From positions 52,394 through 116,393 of the forward strand of contig NZ_JAQYWQ010000008.1 in the NCBI RefSeq assembly GCF_029379315.1: a stretch of DNA of 64,000 bases. The letters are read 5' to 3'. Source of the stretch: Nostoc sp. S13. GTDB lineage: Bacteria; Cyanobacteriota; Cyanobacteriia; Cyanobacteriales; Nostocaceae. The notes under the pieces are model-generated. The model was not told where the DNA came from. It worked only from the letters and a program-made list of their open reading frames with translations, and made no database searches. A program made the position numbers and the translations under genes. Shown here piece by piece: positions 44,225 to 52,538 of this stretch; positions within the stretch are counted from its first letter, which is position 1, and each line of letters starts with the position of its first letter.

Positions 44225-44812
44225 ATGAAATTAGTCAAAAAACTTGGTATTGCTACCGCTAGTGCTGTTATAAGTATCACTGGTGTCGGTGCATCTTCTG
44301 CGGCACAAGCTGTACAGTTATTTGATTTTCAGTATTCTTTTCCCAGTTATCAGGCTAATGGTACACCGATTTCCGCTAGCGGCATCCTTACCACCACCGA
44401 TCTAGATCCCATAAACAACAATTACACAATCACAGGAATCAGTGGCACAAGGAAAGCCCAAGGAATTACTGAGACAATCATCGGGTTGCTCTCACCAGGT
44501 ACATACGGAATCAATGATAATCTCTTAAATGCGAGTACGCCCCTGTTAACCCAGAACGGTTTTTCTTACCTGGTTTCTGGAAGCGGAGAAGACGGAAATG
44601 GGAATGTTAACCTCTTTTACAGTAGTTTCAATGAAGGTTATTCAGAGCTTTCAAGCGATGTAGATTATGGCAGCTTTAGTGTTATACCACGTCCTGTTCC
44701 CGAACCCTACACAGTAAGTGGCTCATTGCTTGCTCTTGGTTTTGGCTGGTGGACAAAGCGAAAGCAAGCAGTAGCTTTTCAGAAGAAGCCCCACAAAGGG
44801 ATTTATCTGTAG
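44225..44812 (+). CDS. PEP-CTERM sorting domain protein
   Basis: A 195-residue exported protein. Signal peptide: Lys-rich start, hydrophobic IATASAVISITGVGASSA, cleavage near AQA-VQ. The mature region is a small beta-rich domain with FDFQYSFPSYQANG, YTITGISGTRKAQG and DNLLNASTPLLTQNGFSYLV. The C-terminus carries the PEP-CTERM pattern VPEPYTVSGSLLALGFGWWTKRK: PEP, a hydrophobic helix and a basic end. The tail continues about 18 residues beyond the basic cluster, which is longer than usual. Family knowledge: PEP-CTERM proteins are processed by exosortase and often linked to exopolysaccharide. The role of this one is unknown. Confidence 0.85.
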   Translation: MKLVKKLGIATASAVISITGVGASSAAQAVQLFDFQYSFPSYQANGTPISASGILTTTDLDPINNNYTITGISGTRKAQGITETIIGLLSPGTYGINDNLLNASTPLLTQNGFSYLVSGSGEDGNGNVNLFYSSFNEGYSELSSDVDYGSFSVIPRPVPEPYTVSGSLLALGFGWWTKRKQAVAFQKKPHKGIYL

Positions 44813-44873
44813 GTTCATAGTGGATCTCCGATCTAGATTGCGTTAGAATCCCCTTGCCATCTTACTCTTACAG

Positions 44874-44920
44874 TAATACCAAGTCGCCTTCATGATATAT
44901 CACTAGACGACTTGGTATTA
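44874..44920. terminator. 13-bp hairpin between convergent genes
   Basis: TAATACCAAGTCG (44874-44886) pairs perfectly with CGACTTGGTATTA (44908-44920) with a 21-base loop. It sits between the PEP-CTERM gene end (44812) and the cytochrome gene end (44946), as expected for a bidirectional terminator. Confidence 0.6.
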
Positions 44921-44945
44921 ACATACGATATCAGCCGTAAGTTTA

Positions 44946-47039
44946 TTAAAAACTTCCAGGATTGTCATCAAGTGCCAGCAAGAAATTAATCAGGTCTGTT
45001 TGCTGGTTGGAATTAAACCCAGCCTGTTTATCTACGTAGAAGTAATGACCTGTGCCATCAAGGTTACTACGCACTAAACTAGGGTTAGCTTTGTTGGCTT
45101 TCACAACTAAGGCACGAAGATCACGATCAACTAAGGCACGCAAGCTGCTAGCTGCATCGGCGGGTATACCTTGGCTTAGAGTGCCAGAAAGACCTAAGCC
45201 ACTCTTGTTAACAACTGTGAAACTACCATTTGAGTCAACTTTCAGGCTTCCTGCCGCTACTGCTGCACCACCATCATGCAAATATGGTGCACTTACATAA
45301 AGACCACGCAAGGTAGTAGTTTTATAACCACCTTTTGGCAATATACCTTTGGGTAGAGTTGTGGGAGTATCGGAGATGCCCTGCGTTGGTAAATCTAGGA
45401 CTTCAGCATTCGCAGGTATGGGAACGGGAGTATTAAAAGTGTATAACTTGGGTGGTACTAACAATTTATTCAGCGCCAAGTGAGATTCAGCACGGGCTGG
45501 GTTAGTATGAATTTCATCAATTGGATGAATTTTGTTGTCAGTGAAGAATGGTGGAATATGGCAAGTTGCACAATTGGCTTTCTCAAATACTTTTGCGCCA
45601 CGTTTAACAGAATTGCTGTTCAACGCTTGCCAGTTTTCCGAAGTCTGGTTGGCAGGTGGTACTAAGCTATTTTGGAAAGCAGACATGGCATTGTCAGCAA
45701 ATAAGAAAGTGCCGCTAGCAATATCACTGGGGTTTCCAGTATTTGGGCTGAAAACCAAACCGTTTAAAGTAAACAAACTGGGGCGCAGGTTTGGGTAGGT
45801 TCCTGTACCAGGGGCAGGAATTTGGTCTTCTAATTCTGCTTGTGTAGGATTCGGTGCGATCTTCCGCAGCCATTCAGAGGGTTTTACTATCACTCCTTCT
45901 GGTAAACGTAGACTCTTAACGGCAGCGTTTTGAAGAAATGTACCAATATAAACCTCTGGGTCAATACCAAGAGTATCTGCACTAAGTTGAGCAGCTGCCA
46001 ACAGATTAATTTCTGAAGAGTGAACAGCATTATTAAGAAAGGTCAGTCCAGCAAATGGGCCAACGGCTCCTTCTCCTGATGCTGCATAAGGATGATTTTT
46101 AAACGTGAATAGACTGGGGATTTGAGTAGTGTCTCTAATGCCATCTGGTGAACTCTCGAAATGACCGAAAGGTACATCTAGTACAGCATCGTCGAAGGCT
46201 TTTTCTAACTTCTCAGGATCGGGTAGTTCTACCTTATTACCTTTACTGTCAATAATAGTCTTACCATTGCCTTTGTATTGTGGATCTAGGGGATTAAAGT
46301 TTAACCGTGCAAACCCTCCGGCTGTATTTGGTGCTAAGGCAATAAACAAAGGGATGGCTAGTTCCCCATTAGGTACTCCTGAAAGAGTTTTACCATCACT
46401 AGAAAGGCTTGTATGACAAAGCGCACAGGTAATGTTGCCACCATTAGGTGTGGTTCCTAGTGCAACACTCTGTCCCTTTTGAATTTTTAAACCTGTAGGA
46501 ATAACAGTCCCTTTGGGAAAAGTTCGACTACCTATAGTTAAATTCTTCTGGAGAGTAATTTTTAGGTTTGTCGTTGATCGTCCGTGCAAATTAGCGATCG
46601 CTGCACCTATTTCATTTGATACAACATTGAAGCCTTGTCCTAAACCAAATACTCCTTGCAAACCAAATGTGTCGCCAATCTTACGGTTGAAGAATATATC
46701 TTCACCTTGCGCTATTAATTCTTGAGTAATTTTAACTGCTCCTACACGCTGATAAGAAATGGGATTATTAGGATTGAGTCCCTTATTTACAACTAGTTGT
46801 GATGCTTCTTGAGGACTTAGCAGTTTGCCGAAATAGTCGTAATAGCCTAGCGGTTGAGTCGGAGCAGGTTGCAAAAAGTCAATTTTTGCGAAAGCTGTCT
46901 GGCTTGTCATCAACCAATTTGATAACAAGATGCCAAAAACACTAATGATGAAAACGCAGATTAATAAGAAAATCTTGGTTTTTGAACGATAGAATACCCT
47001 AAAGACACGAGTCTTAGGGTGATTGTTTTTTTGTTTCAT
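44946..47039 (-). CDS. Di-heme c-type cytochrome, peroxidase-like
   Basis: A 697-residue protein. One hydrophobic N-terminal segment (IFLLICVFIISVFGILLSNWL) anchors or exports it. Two heme c sites are visible: CALCH at about 205-209 and CATCH at about 490-494. The C-terminal part (GAKVFEKANCATCH, ILPKGGYKTTTLRGLYVSAPYLHDGG, DLINFLLAL) resembles the distal domain of di-heme cytochrome c peroxidases/MauG-like proteins. The long N-terminal and middle regions (with GVFGLGQGFNVVSNEIG and NPLDPQYKG) are not typical CCP. It faces the periplasm or lumen. The reaction is not clear; redox chemistry on an organic substrate or peroxide is possible. Confidence 0.8.
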   Translation of the reverse strand: MKQKNNHPKTRVFRVFYRSKTKIFLLICVFIISVFGILLSNWLMTSQTAFAKIDFLQPAPTQPLGYYDYFGKLLSPQEASQLVVNKGLNPNNPISYQRVGAVKITQELIAQGEDIFFNRKIGDTFGLQGVFGLGQGFNVVSNEIGAAIANLHGRSTTNLKITLQKNLTIGSRTFPKGTVIPTGLKIQKGQSVALGTTPNGGNITCALCHTSLSSDGKTLSGVPNGELAIPLFIALAPNTAGGFARLNFNPLDPQYKGNGKTIIDSKGNKVELPDPEKLEKAFDDAVLDVPFGHFESSPDGIRDTTQIPSLFTFKNHPYAASGEGAVGPFAGLTFLNNAVHSSEINLLAAAQLSADTLGIDPEVYIGTFLQNAAVKSLRLPEGVIVKPSEWLRKIAPNPTQAELEDQIPAPGTGTYPNLRPSLFTLNGLVFSPNTGNPSDIASGTFLFADNAMSAFQNSLVPPANQTSENWQALNSNSVKRGAKVFEKANCATCHIPPFFTDNKIHPIDEIHTNPARAESHLALNKLLVPPKLYTFNTPVPIPANAEVLDLPTQGISDTPTTLPKGILPKGGYKTTTLRGLYVSAPYLHDGGAAVAAGSLKVDSNGSFTVVNKSGLGLSGTLSQGIPADAASSLRALVDRDLRALVVKANKANPSLVRSNLDGTGHYFYVDKQAGFNSNQQTDLINFLLALDDNPGSF

Positions 47040-47251
47040 AGTAAGGTAGTGACTAAAAGCCTATAGGTAGGTATATCACACTCTTACGTAAATATATGTA
47101 ATAGTGTGTTTAAGTTTTTTATCAAGTTGATAGCTGAACTAGTTGCTTATACTTTTATATATGGACATAAAGCGATCGCTCGACATTGAACCTAAAGGCT
47201 TGCCTTCCCTACCTCCAGACATTTTTTTAATTCGTTGAACTCAGGTTAAAT

Positions 47252-47572
47252 TTAATGAATTCTCTCTCTAAGTAATTGTTCTTCTAAAGCAGCAATGCGA
47301 TTGTATGCTGCTGTTAATTGCGCTGTCAGTCGTTGTATTTGAATTTCTGGTGTTATGTTATCTCCACGTTGACGATGCATGTCTAGATAAATGCCATCTG
47401 TCAATACATCCTTGTGTGTCATTTGTGGATTTAAACTGTTACGTCCTTTGAACTGGTAGTCCTCAGACGCGCCATTTTCCTGATAATTATCCTTTGCTTG
47501 TGTATTCGCTAAAGAACACTCCGAGAAAGCTTGAGTGACTTTACCATCAAGCTGCTCAATTATTTGGCACAC
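47252..47572 (-). CDS. Small coiled-coil hypothetical protein
   Basis: A 106-residue hydrophilic protein, starting at a GTG (47572). The C-terminus QRLTAQLTAAYNRIAALEEQLLRERIH is a clear coiled coil, and the N-terminus CQIIEQLDGKVTQAF continues another helix. The same frame is open upstream to a TAA near 47626 and reads IELLQQQILTLSEKLDA, in phase with the coiled coil but with no ATG. The gene may therefore be 5' truncated or use a rare start. I do not recognise the family. Confidence 0.45.
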   Translation of the reverse strand: MCQIIEQLDGKVTQAFSECSLANTQAKDNYQENGASEDYQFKGRNSLNPQMTHKDVLTDGIYLDMHRQRGDNITPEIQIQRLTAQLTAAYNRIAALEEQLLRERIH

Positions 47573-47979
47573 GGCATCCAGTTTTTCGCTTAAAGTCAGG
47601 ATCTGCTGCTGTAATAGCTCTATTTAATACCTTTATCCGTACATTTTCTCTATGTTATTCAATTTACTAGCAACCTTAATTATACTTAGGGATTATTTAA
47701 GTATTGATAATTTTTGGTAGAAATGTGACATTTAAATCATTAATTCTAAATACAAGTAAAGCTTGACCATAAGTACCACTAAGGAAATTTATGGAGAAAA
47801 ATTAATATTTAGCTAGTGATTTGCCGAAAAACTCTGTAATTTGAGTCAAATATTCAAAATTATCGGTATTCCCAAGAAAAAATACCGATAATTTTTCAAC
47901 TCCACTTTTTTAGCTAGTTAGCCTTTGGTGAATCTCTGCTTAATATTAGGTATAATCAAAAATCTCAAATCCAAAATCA
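47573..47979. other. Spacer with a strong hairpin upstream of the ABC lipoprotein
   Basis: 407 AT-rich bases. The right half holds the terminator-like hairpin at 47856-47896 and a short heptamer-like stretch AAATCTCAAATCCAAAATC immediately before the ATG at 47980. No gene was recognised. Confidence 0.5.
47856..47896 (+). terminator. Intrinsic-terminator-like hairpin before the ABC lipoprotein gene
   Basis: ATTATCGGTATT (47859-47870) pairs exactly with AATACCGATAAT (47881-47892), extended by A/T pairs on both sides, with loop CCCAAGAAAA and a following T-run (47892-47896). On the + strand this has the form of an intrinsic terminator. It lies 84 bp upstream of the lipoprotein start, so it could be an attenuator or the end of an unseen small RNA. 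Confidence 0.55.
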
Positions 47980-49221
47980 ATGGATCGACGGTCTTTTTTG
48001 CTAGGTACAGGCACACTGGCACTTTCACAACTGCTTTTTGGCTGTGGTGGAAACAACCAGAGGCAACTAAAAGTAGAGTTATTAAAAGGTTCTATACCTG
48101 GTCAGGTAGTTAATCAGTTCCAGAAAGGTTTGCAGCAACAGGTGGAGTTAAAGTTTGCTCCAGTTGAGCAGATAGAGGATTTATTTGAGCAATTACAACA
48201 AAATTGGCGGCAAAAACAACTAGAAGCTGCTAATCAGCAAAAACCGAGTCCCTTTTTCCAGTGGATACAGGATTTATTTGAGTCGATAAAAAATGGGCGG
48301 CGAAAACCAAAAGCTACTGATGCAGACCTAGTGACATTGGGAGATTACTGGCTAAAAGCAGCTATTGAGCAGAACCTGATTGAATCATTTGAAAAGGAAG
48401 AGGTAAACCAATTAAAGCACTGGTCTGCTTTGGATGAAAAGTGGAAGAAACTAGTAACGCGTAACGACAAAGGTGACTTGGATATTCAAGGAAAGGTGTG
48501 GGGTGCGCCTTACCGCTGGGGTAGCACGATGATTGTTTATAACCGTGACAAGTTTCAAGAATTAGGATGGACACCCAGAGATTGGAGTGATTTGTGGCGA
48601 CATGGATTGCAGCAGCGCATTTCTCTACTCAATCAACCACGAGAAGTTGTTGGTTTGGTCTTAAAGAAGCTCGGAAAATCTTACAATACAGAAAATCTTG
48701 ACCAAGTACCAGATTTAGAAAAGGAATTACAGATATTAAACCAACAGGTGAAGTTCTACAGTTCCAATAACTATTTGGAACCTCTAATTATGGGAGACAC
48801 TTGGCTAGCGGTTGGTTGGTCGAGCGACATACTGCCAGTTCTGGGACGTTATCCACAACTTGCCGCAGTTATTCCCCAGTCAGGAACGGCTATTTGGGCA
48901 GACTTGTGGGTACGTCCCAAAGGTATTACTTGGGTAGGTTCCGAAGGTATTATTAGGGGTACTTTATCAAAGCAATGGATTGATTTTTGTTGGCAACCAA
49001 GCATAGCTAAACAAATTTCTGTACTCACCAAAAGTAATTCGCCAATTTCTACAAATATTACCGCTTCCGATATCCAAGAACCATTATGGAACCTCTTACA
49101 CAGCGATGTCTACGATGGGCTACGCCTAGGCAAAGTTTTGGATAAAAGTGAATTTTTGCTTCCCTTACTCCCATCAGTAATAAAACAATACGAGTCTTTA
49201 TTCGCCAAAATTAAGGTTTAA
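47980..49221 (+). CDS. ABC transporter substrate-binding lipoprotein (PotD/iron-type)
   Basis: A 413-residue extracellular solute-binding protein. The N-terminus [24 protein letters not shown] carries a Tat-like RRSFL motif and a lipobox (LFGC), so it is probably an exported lipoprotein. The mature fold has [38 protein letters not shown] and [13 protein letters not shown], the periplasmic binding type II pattern of polyamine/iron binding proteins. No permease or ATPase is adjacent, so it is an orphan component here. Residues 375-385 ([11 protein letters not shown]) come from a dispersed repeat (49103-49131). The stop codon opens a heptamer array. Confidence 0.85.
   Translation: MDRRSFLLGTGTLALSQLLFGCGGNNQRQLKVELLKGSIPGQVVNQFQKGLQQQVELKFAPVEQIEDLFEQLQQNWRQKQLEAANQQKPSPFFQWIQDLFESIKNGRRKPKATDADLVTLGDYWLKAAIEQNLIESFEKEEVNQLKHWSALDEKWKKLVTRNDKGDLDIQGKVWGAPYRWGSTMIVYNRDKFQELGWTPRDWSDLWRHGLQQRISLLNQPREVVGLVLKKLGKSYNTENLDQVPDLEKELQILNQQVKFYSSNNYLEPLIMGDTWLAVGWSSDILPVLGRYPQLAAVIPQSGTAIWADLWVRPKGITWVGSEGIIRGTLSKQWIDFCWQPSIAKQISVLTKSNSPISTNITASDIQEPLWNLLHSDVYDGLRLGKVLDKSEFLLPLLPSVIKQYESLFAKIKV
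49103..49131 (+). repeat. 29-bp dispersed repeat inside the ABC lipoprotein gene
   Basis: GCGATGTCTACGATGGGCTACGCCTAGGC type sequence; it differs from 60376-60404 in glcE at a handful of positions and is read in the same frame ([10 protein letters not shown] here, SDAYGGLRLR in glcE). Confidence 0.7.
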
Positions 49222-49339
49222 TTGGGCATTGGGCATTGGGCATTGGGCATTGGGCATTGGGCATTGGGCATTGGGCATGGGGCATTGGGCATTGGGCATT
49301 GGGCATTGGGCATTGGGCATTGGGCATTGGGCATTGGGC
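49221..49339. repeat. Heptanucleotide array, about 17 copies of ATTGGGC
   Basis: Seventeen consecutive ATTGGGC units with one visible variant (a GGGGC-type copy near 49279). The first A of the array is the last base of the TAA stop of the lipoprotein gene. It is the longest STRR in the window; it has no spacers and is not a CRISPR. Confidence 0.95.
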
Positions 49340-50033
49340 AATTCAATTTTAGATTTTGGTGAAGCAGCGCGGGAACAGGGGAGCCAGTGCTTCAAGTCGG
49401 CGGAACCCCGCAACGCAGTGGCTCCCCATGAGCCAATACAGTTCAGTTAAGCATTTCTTGCTTCTCTTCCTTCTCTTCCTTTGCGACGGCAGTCGCTACA
49501 ACTCTTAGCCACCCCCTTGCGGAGGTTCCCTCCGTTGGGGGGAGTGGCGTGGGAACCCCCCTTCGGGTTCACCAGTCGCCTACGGCGGGAAACCCGCCTA
49601 CAGCGCTGGATTCACCGCAACGCGCTGCCTCTCCTTTGCGGTTCGTTAAAAAAATTGACTTTGACAAAGAGTTTTAGCCTTAACTGAACCCTATTGGTCT
49701 AATAGACTTATCCACAAATAAACCTCAAAATAGCTGAAACCCTTACATAGCTGGCTTTTTAGCTTATATAAAACAGGAACCTCTAAAACCCTCTCCAGAG
49801 CTAGGTTTCAGCCAAATAAAGTTCTCATTTCCGGATAAGTCTAATAGCCAATAAGTAATTTGCATAGATAAAATTGTAAATTTCCAAATTTCCGAGTCAG
49901 TTAGTCATTAGTAGGGGCGCTACTTGCGATTTGTTTACTACCCAAACCCCTAGCGACAGGCCTAGTGAAAGCACAAGCCGTTCGTATTGAGTAACTGAAG
50001 TTCCCAAACACTCCAAGATAAAGCTCAAAACCC
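49222..50033. other. Repeat-rich spacer before the M48-like gene
   Basis: 812 bp with the heptamer array, then a GC-rich composite with several hairpins (49380-49660) inside a candidate 265-bp element, then an AT-rich leader. No gene was recognised. Short frames in the array and composite are repeat artefacts. Confidence 0.6.
49433..49697. mobile_element. Candidate 265-bp MITE with 19-bp terminal inverted repeats
   Basis: CCAATACAGTTCAGTTAAG (49433-49451) and CTTAACTGAACCCTATTGG (49679-49697) are inverted repeats, with 17 of 19 positions matching. The interior has GC-rich palindromes and no transposase frame. The left end recurs alone at 23684-23702. This is consistent with a non-autonomous transposable element. 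Target-site duplications were not clear. Confidence 0.6.
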
Positions 50034-50948
50034 ATGACGAGAAAATTATTAACTGGACTGAGTTCAAAAGTCTACGAACACCCCTTCGATCGCAAAGCCT
50101 TGGCTTCTTTGCAAAATATGCCCGGTGTCTCCTTGCTACTCAAAAAAATTAATGAATACGGCATCGATCGCCTACTCAGGCTACAAAGCCTTGGTAGTGA
50201 AATTAGAATTTCGCCCCGTAATTTTCCCCAATTGTATCAAGCATTTGTAGAAACCTGCGAAATTCTTGATGTTGTTCCAGTTCCTGAACTGTATCTGTTT
50301 AGAGGCACAGGTCACATTGAAACCTACATTGTTGGGGTGGAAAAACCCCTTGTCGGTATCAATTTAGATGCAATGGAGTGGCTTGGCGCAGATGAGTTGC
50401 TTTACGTTTTCGGACACGAAGTCGCTCGCATCAAGAGTCAGCATATGGTTTATCACCAAATGGCAATTGTTATGCCAACTTTGAAAAATTTGTTGAGCAG
50501 TACCACACTGGGGGTAGGTGGTTTGGTAGCTAGTGGAATGGAACTGGGTTTGTATAATTGGCGGATGATGGCTAGATTCACTGCTGATCGGGCTGGTTTG
50601 CTGGCTTGTCAGGATATTGACGTCGCAACTATTACACTGATGAAACTTGCAGGTTTGCCAGATGAGTACTTGACTACTGCTGTAATCGAAGATTTTCTCG
50701 TCCAAGCCCGTGAGTTTGCATCCAATAGCTTTGATACTGTTGATAAAGTTACCAAAATATTAAGCTATACAGAACCCGGGCTTTCCTGGGTAGTTATGCG
50801 GGCTGGTGAGTTATTAAAATGGGTTGATTCAGGAGAATATGAGAATGTAATTCAACAGAAAAATTTAAAGACACCAGAAGAACCGGAAGAAAAAGAAGGA
50901 AAGACACCGGAAGAAAAGGAGGGGTGGAATTTTTTGACTTCTTGGTGA
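50034..50948 (+). CDS. M48-like peptidase homologue with degenerate zinc site
   Basis: A 304-residue protein with the M48 peptidase layout: LYLFRGTGHIETYIVGVEKPLVGIN, then the metal-site helix and a hydrophobic region (about 145-170), then ARFTADRAGLLACQD. The zinc motif, normally HExxH, reads HEVAR (128-132), so the second His is Arg. The third-ligand position before TADRAG, usually Glu, is also Arg (181). The His at 128 and Glu at 129 remain. It is therefore probably not an active zinc protease. The C-terminus is an acidic KTPEEKEG repeat. The open frame is intact and of normal length, which suggests it is kept for another role. Confidence 0.8.
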   Translation: MTRKLLTGLSSKVYEHPFDRKALASLQNMPGVSLLLKKINEYGIDRLLRLQSLGSEIRISPRNFPQLYQAFVETCEILDVVPVPELYLFRGTGHIETYIVGVEKPLVGINLDAMEWLGADELLYVFGHEVARIKSQHMVYHQMAIVMPTLKNLLSSTTLGVGGLVASGMELGLYNWRMMARFTADRAGLLACQDIDVATITLMKLAGLPDEYLTTAVIEDFLVQAREFASNSFDTVDKVTKILSYTEPGLSWVVMRAGELLKWVDSGEYENVIQQKNLKTPEEPEEKEGKTPEEKEGWNFLTSW

Positions 50949-51323
50949 TTATATTTTAAATTACCGATTTTAAATTAAATTTTTCAATTCAAAATAGGTT
51001 TGTGACGCTCAATGAATTGCTAATTAATGTGCTATCAGCAATTCCAAATCCTTTGATTGAGCATAGAGTCAGCCCCAACTCTTGGAGACGCTACGCGAAC
51101 GGGGAAGTCAACCCCTTCGGGGAATTAAAAATTAAAAATTAAAAATTAAAAATTAATAATCCCCATAAATCAATTTAGCGCAAAGTCTGAGCGGAGGTTG
51201 ACGACGCTCGCGGACTCGCTCTCCGTGGCGCTATCCGTTGGCACAGCCCGCCGCAGGCATCAGAACTTTGTAAGAGAGGGGCTTGTACCCTTTTCGTTTT
51301 CGGTCAAAGTTCCTGGTAAAGAA
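50949..51323. repeat. Repeat-rich spacer
   Basis: 375 bp between the M48-like gene and the toxin gene. It contains family B words (GAGACGCTACGCGAACGGGG at 51084-51103; CGCTCGCGGACTCGCTCTCC near 51205), a CCCCTTCGGGG hairpin (51112-51122), and four to five copies of the heptamer ATTAAAA (51124-51157). No gene was recognised. Confidence 0.7.
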
Positions 51324-51620
51324 TCAAGTTTCATCAATGATAGATTCGATTTGTTGAGAACCATGAAGAACAGCAAGAACATCAATTTGGTCAGACTTAA
51401 TATAATAAATAATGCGATAAGAGCCTTCAATAACTTCTCTAATCTGCTTAGTTTCAAATTCTGGGATAATGCGACCCGACAATGGAAATTGAGCAATTTG
51501 CTCAGAGCGTTGAGTTAATCGCTCAACCAGTCTTTGAGGATAGTGAGGAGAATTTTGAAATATATAAGTATAAATAGATGATAAATGATTAACAGCTGTT
51601 TCTGTCCAAAAAACTTTCAC
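51324..51620 (-). CDS. RelE/ParE-type toxin
   Basis: A 98-residue type II toxin. Pattern: KVFWTETAVNHLSSIYTYI at the N-terminus, a central helix LVERLTQRSEQIAQFPLSGR, then FETKQIREVIEGSYRIIYYI and DVLAVLHGSQQI. The last has the H.S/R arrangement common in ParE/RelE proteins. Family members inhibit gyrase (ParE) or cleave mRNA at ribosomes (RelE); the type cannot be told from sequence alone. Its start overlaps the stop of the upstream antitoxin gene by four bases (51617-51620), typical of TA operons. Confidence 0.88.
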   Translation of the reverse strand: MKVFWTETAVNHLSSIYTYIFQNSPHYPQRLVERLTQRSEQIAQFPLSGRIIPEFETKQIREVIEGSYRIIYYIKSDQIDVLAVLHGSQQIESIIDET

Positions 51621-51814
51621 GGTTGCAATCCAAATTTTGCACGTACTTCTTCAATAGAAACGACTCTTGCCGCTTCACTATCAGTTAATCCCGCTTCTAT
51701 TGCTTGTCTTACATAAATTTCATACATTAAATCATCCCATGTAAAATTTTCTGGCAATTTGTCAATTAGCCGTCGTGCTTCTTCCTTGATATTTTTGATT
51801 TCCATAACATTCAT
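51617..51814 (-). CDS. Antitoxin partner of the RelE/ParE toxin
   Basis: A 65-residue acidic, helical protein, first gene of the pair. It reads EEARRLIDKLPENFTWDDLMYEIYVRQAIEAGLTDSEA and ends with a VVSIEEVRAKFGL tail. This matches short antitoxins that sit in front of ParE/RelE toxins in cyanobacteria. It has no obvious DNA-binding HTH, so operon autoregulation may rely on another domain. ATG 51805 (MEIKN) is an alternative start. Confidence 0.82.
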   Translation of the reverse strand: MNVMEIKNIKEEARRLIDKLPENFTWDDLMYEIYVRQAIEAGLTDSEAARVVSIEEVRAKFGLQP

Positions 51815-51914
51815 TGACTACAATCACGTCTATCTGGTTATTATAGCGATTCTCCTCACTGATGTGATACTAAAGAATTTGCTAAACTCTAAATCATCAT
51901 CAGGAGTAAGCGTG

Positions 51915-52538
51915 ATGTTTCAAGCCTTACCAAAAACGATCGCTTTTGAAGAATTCCTCAATTGGAAGCCAGATGGCGGATGTTATGAACTACACGATGG
52001 GGTTATTGTTGAAATACAGCCAGTAGGAGATCATGAAGAGATTAATGGTTTTTTAGCGGGTGAAATAACTTTAGAGTTCAAATGATTAAAACTCCCTTAC
52101 CTCATACCCAAGCAAGCACTGGTGAAAGTTCCTGACAAAGAATCAGGTTATTCGCCTGATGCGATCGTCATAAATCAAAAGAATCTTTCATCAGAACCGA
52201 TGTGGAAAAAGTCTTCAACGGTTACTCAAGCTGCGTCCGTTCCCTTAGTTATCGAAGTCGTCAGCACTAATTGGAGGGATGATTATGCATCCAAGTTGGT
52301 TGACTACGAAACTTTTGGCGTTCCTGAATACTGGATTGTTGATTATTTAGCTTTGGGCGGTAGAAGGTACATAGGTAATCCCAAACAACCGACTATTTCC
52401 GTTTATTATTTGGTGGATGGTGAGTATCAAGTTAACCTGTTTCGGGGAAATGACCGCATCGTATCGCCTACATTCCCAGAATTAAATTTGACTGCTGAAC
52501 AGATTTTTCAACCTGGGCGTTCAGAAAATCAATTATGA
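51915..52538 (+). pseudogene. Uma2 gene interrupted by an in-frame stop
   Basis: A Uma2 protein of about 207 codons read from ATG 51915 (MFQALPKTIAFEEFLNWK). The frame is interrupted by a TGA at 52083-52085 (LEFK-stop-LKLPYLIPKQA), then continues in the same frame with VPDKESGYSPDAIVI, PLVIEVVSTNWRDDYASKL and YWIVDYLALGG to 52538. The family normally has Arg or a similar residue at the stop; CGA to TGA would be a single C-to-T change. The other conserved residues (PDAIV, VIEVVS) are intact, so inactivation looks recent, unless the TGA is read through. Confidence 0.78.

Noticed and set aside
49221..49339. Possible CRISPR array
   Set aside because: Units are contiguous 7-mers with no spacers, and no cas genes are nearby. 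The same holds for the 21-bp arrays.
49198..49450. Open frames of about 70 codons on both strands across the heptamer array
   Set aside because: Period-7 repeat artefact (21-base super-period without stops); low-complexity peptides only.
51260..51330. Similarity of GTCAAAGTTCCTGGTAAAG near the toxin gene to GTGAAAGTTCCTGACAAAG in the nearby Uma2 gene
   Set aside because: Only about 20 bases match and the other strand is the 3' end of an intact toxin gene; probably chance or a very small relic.
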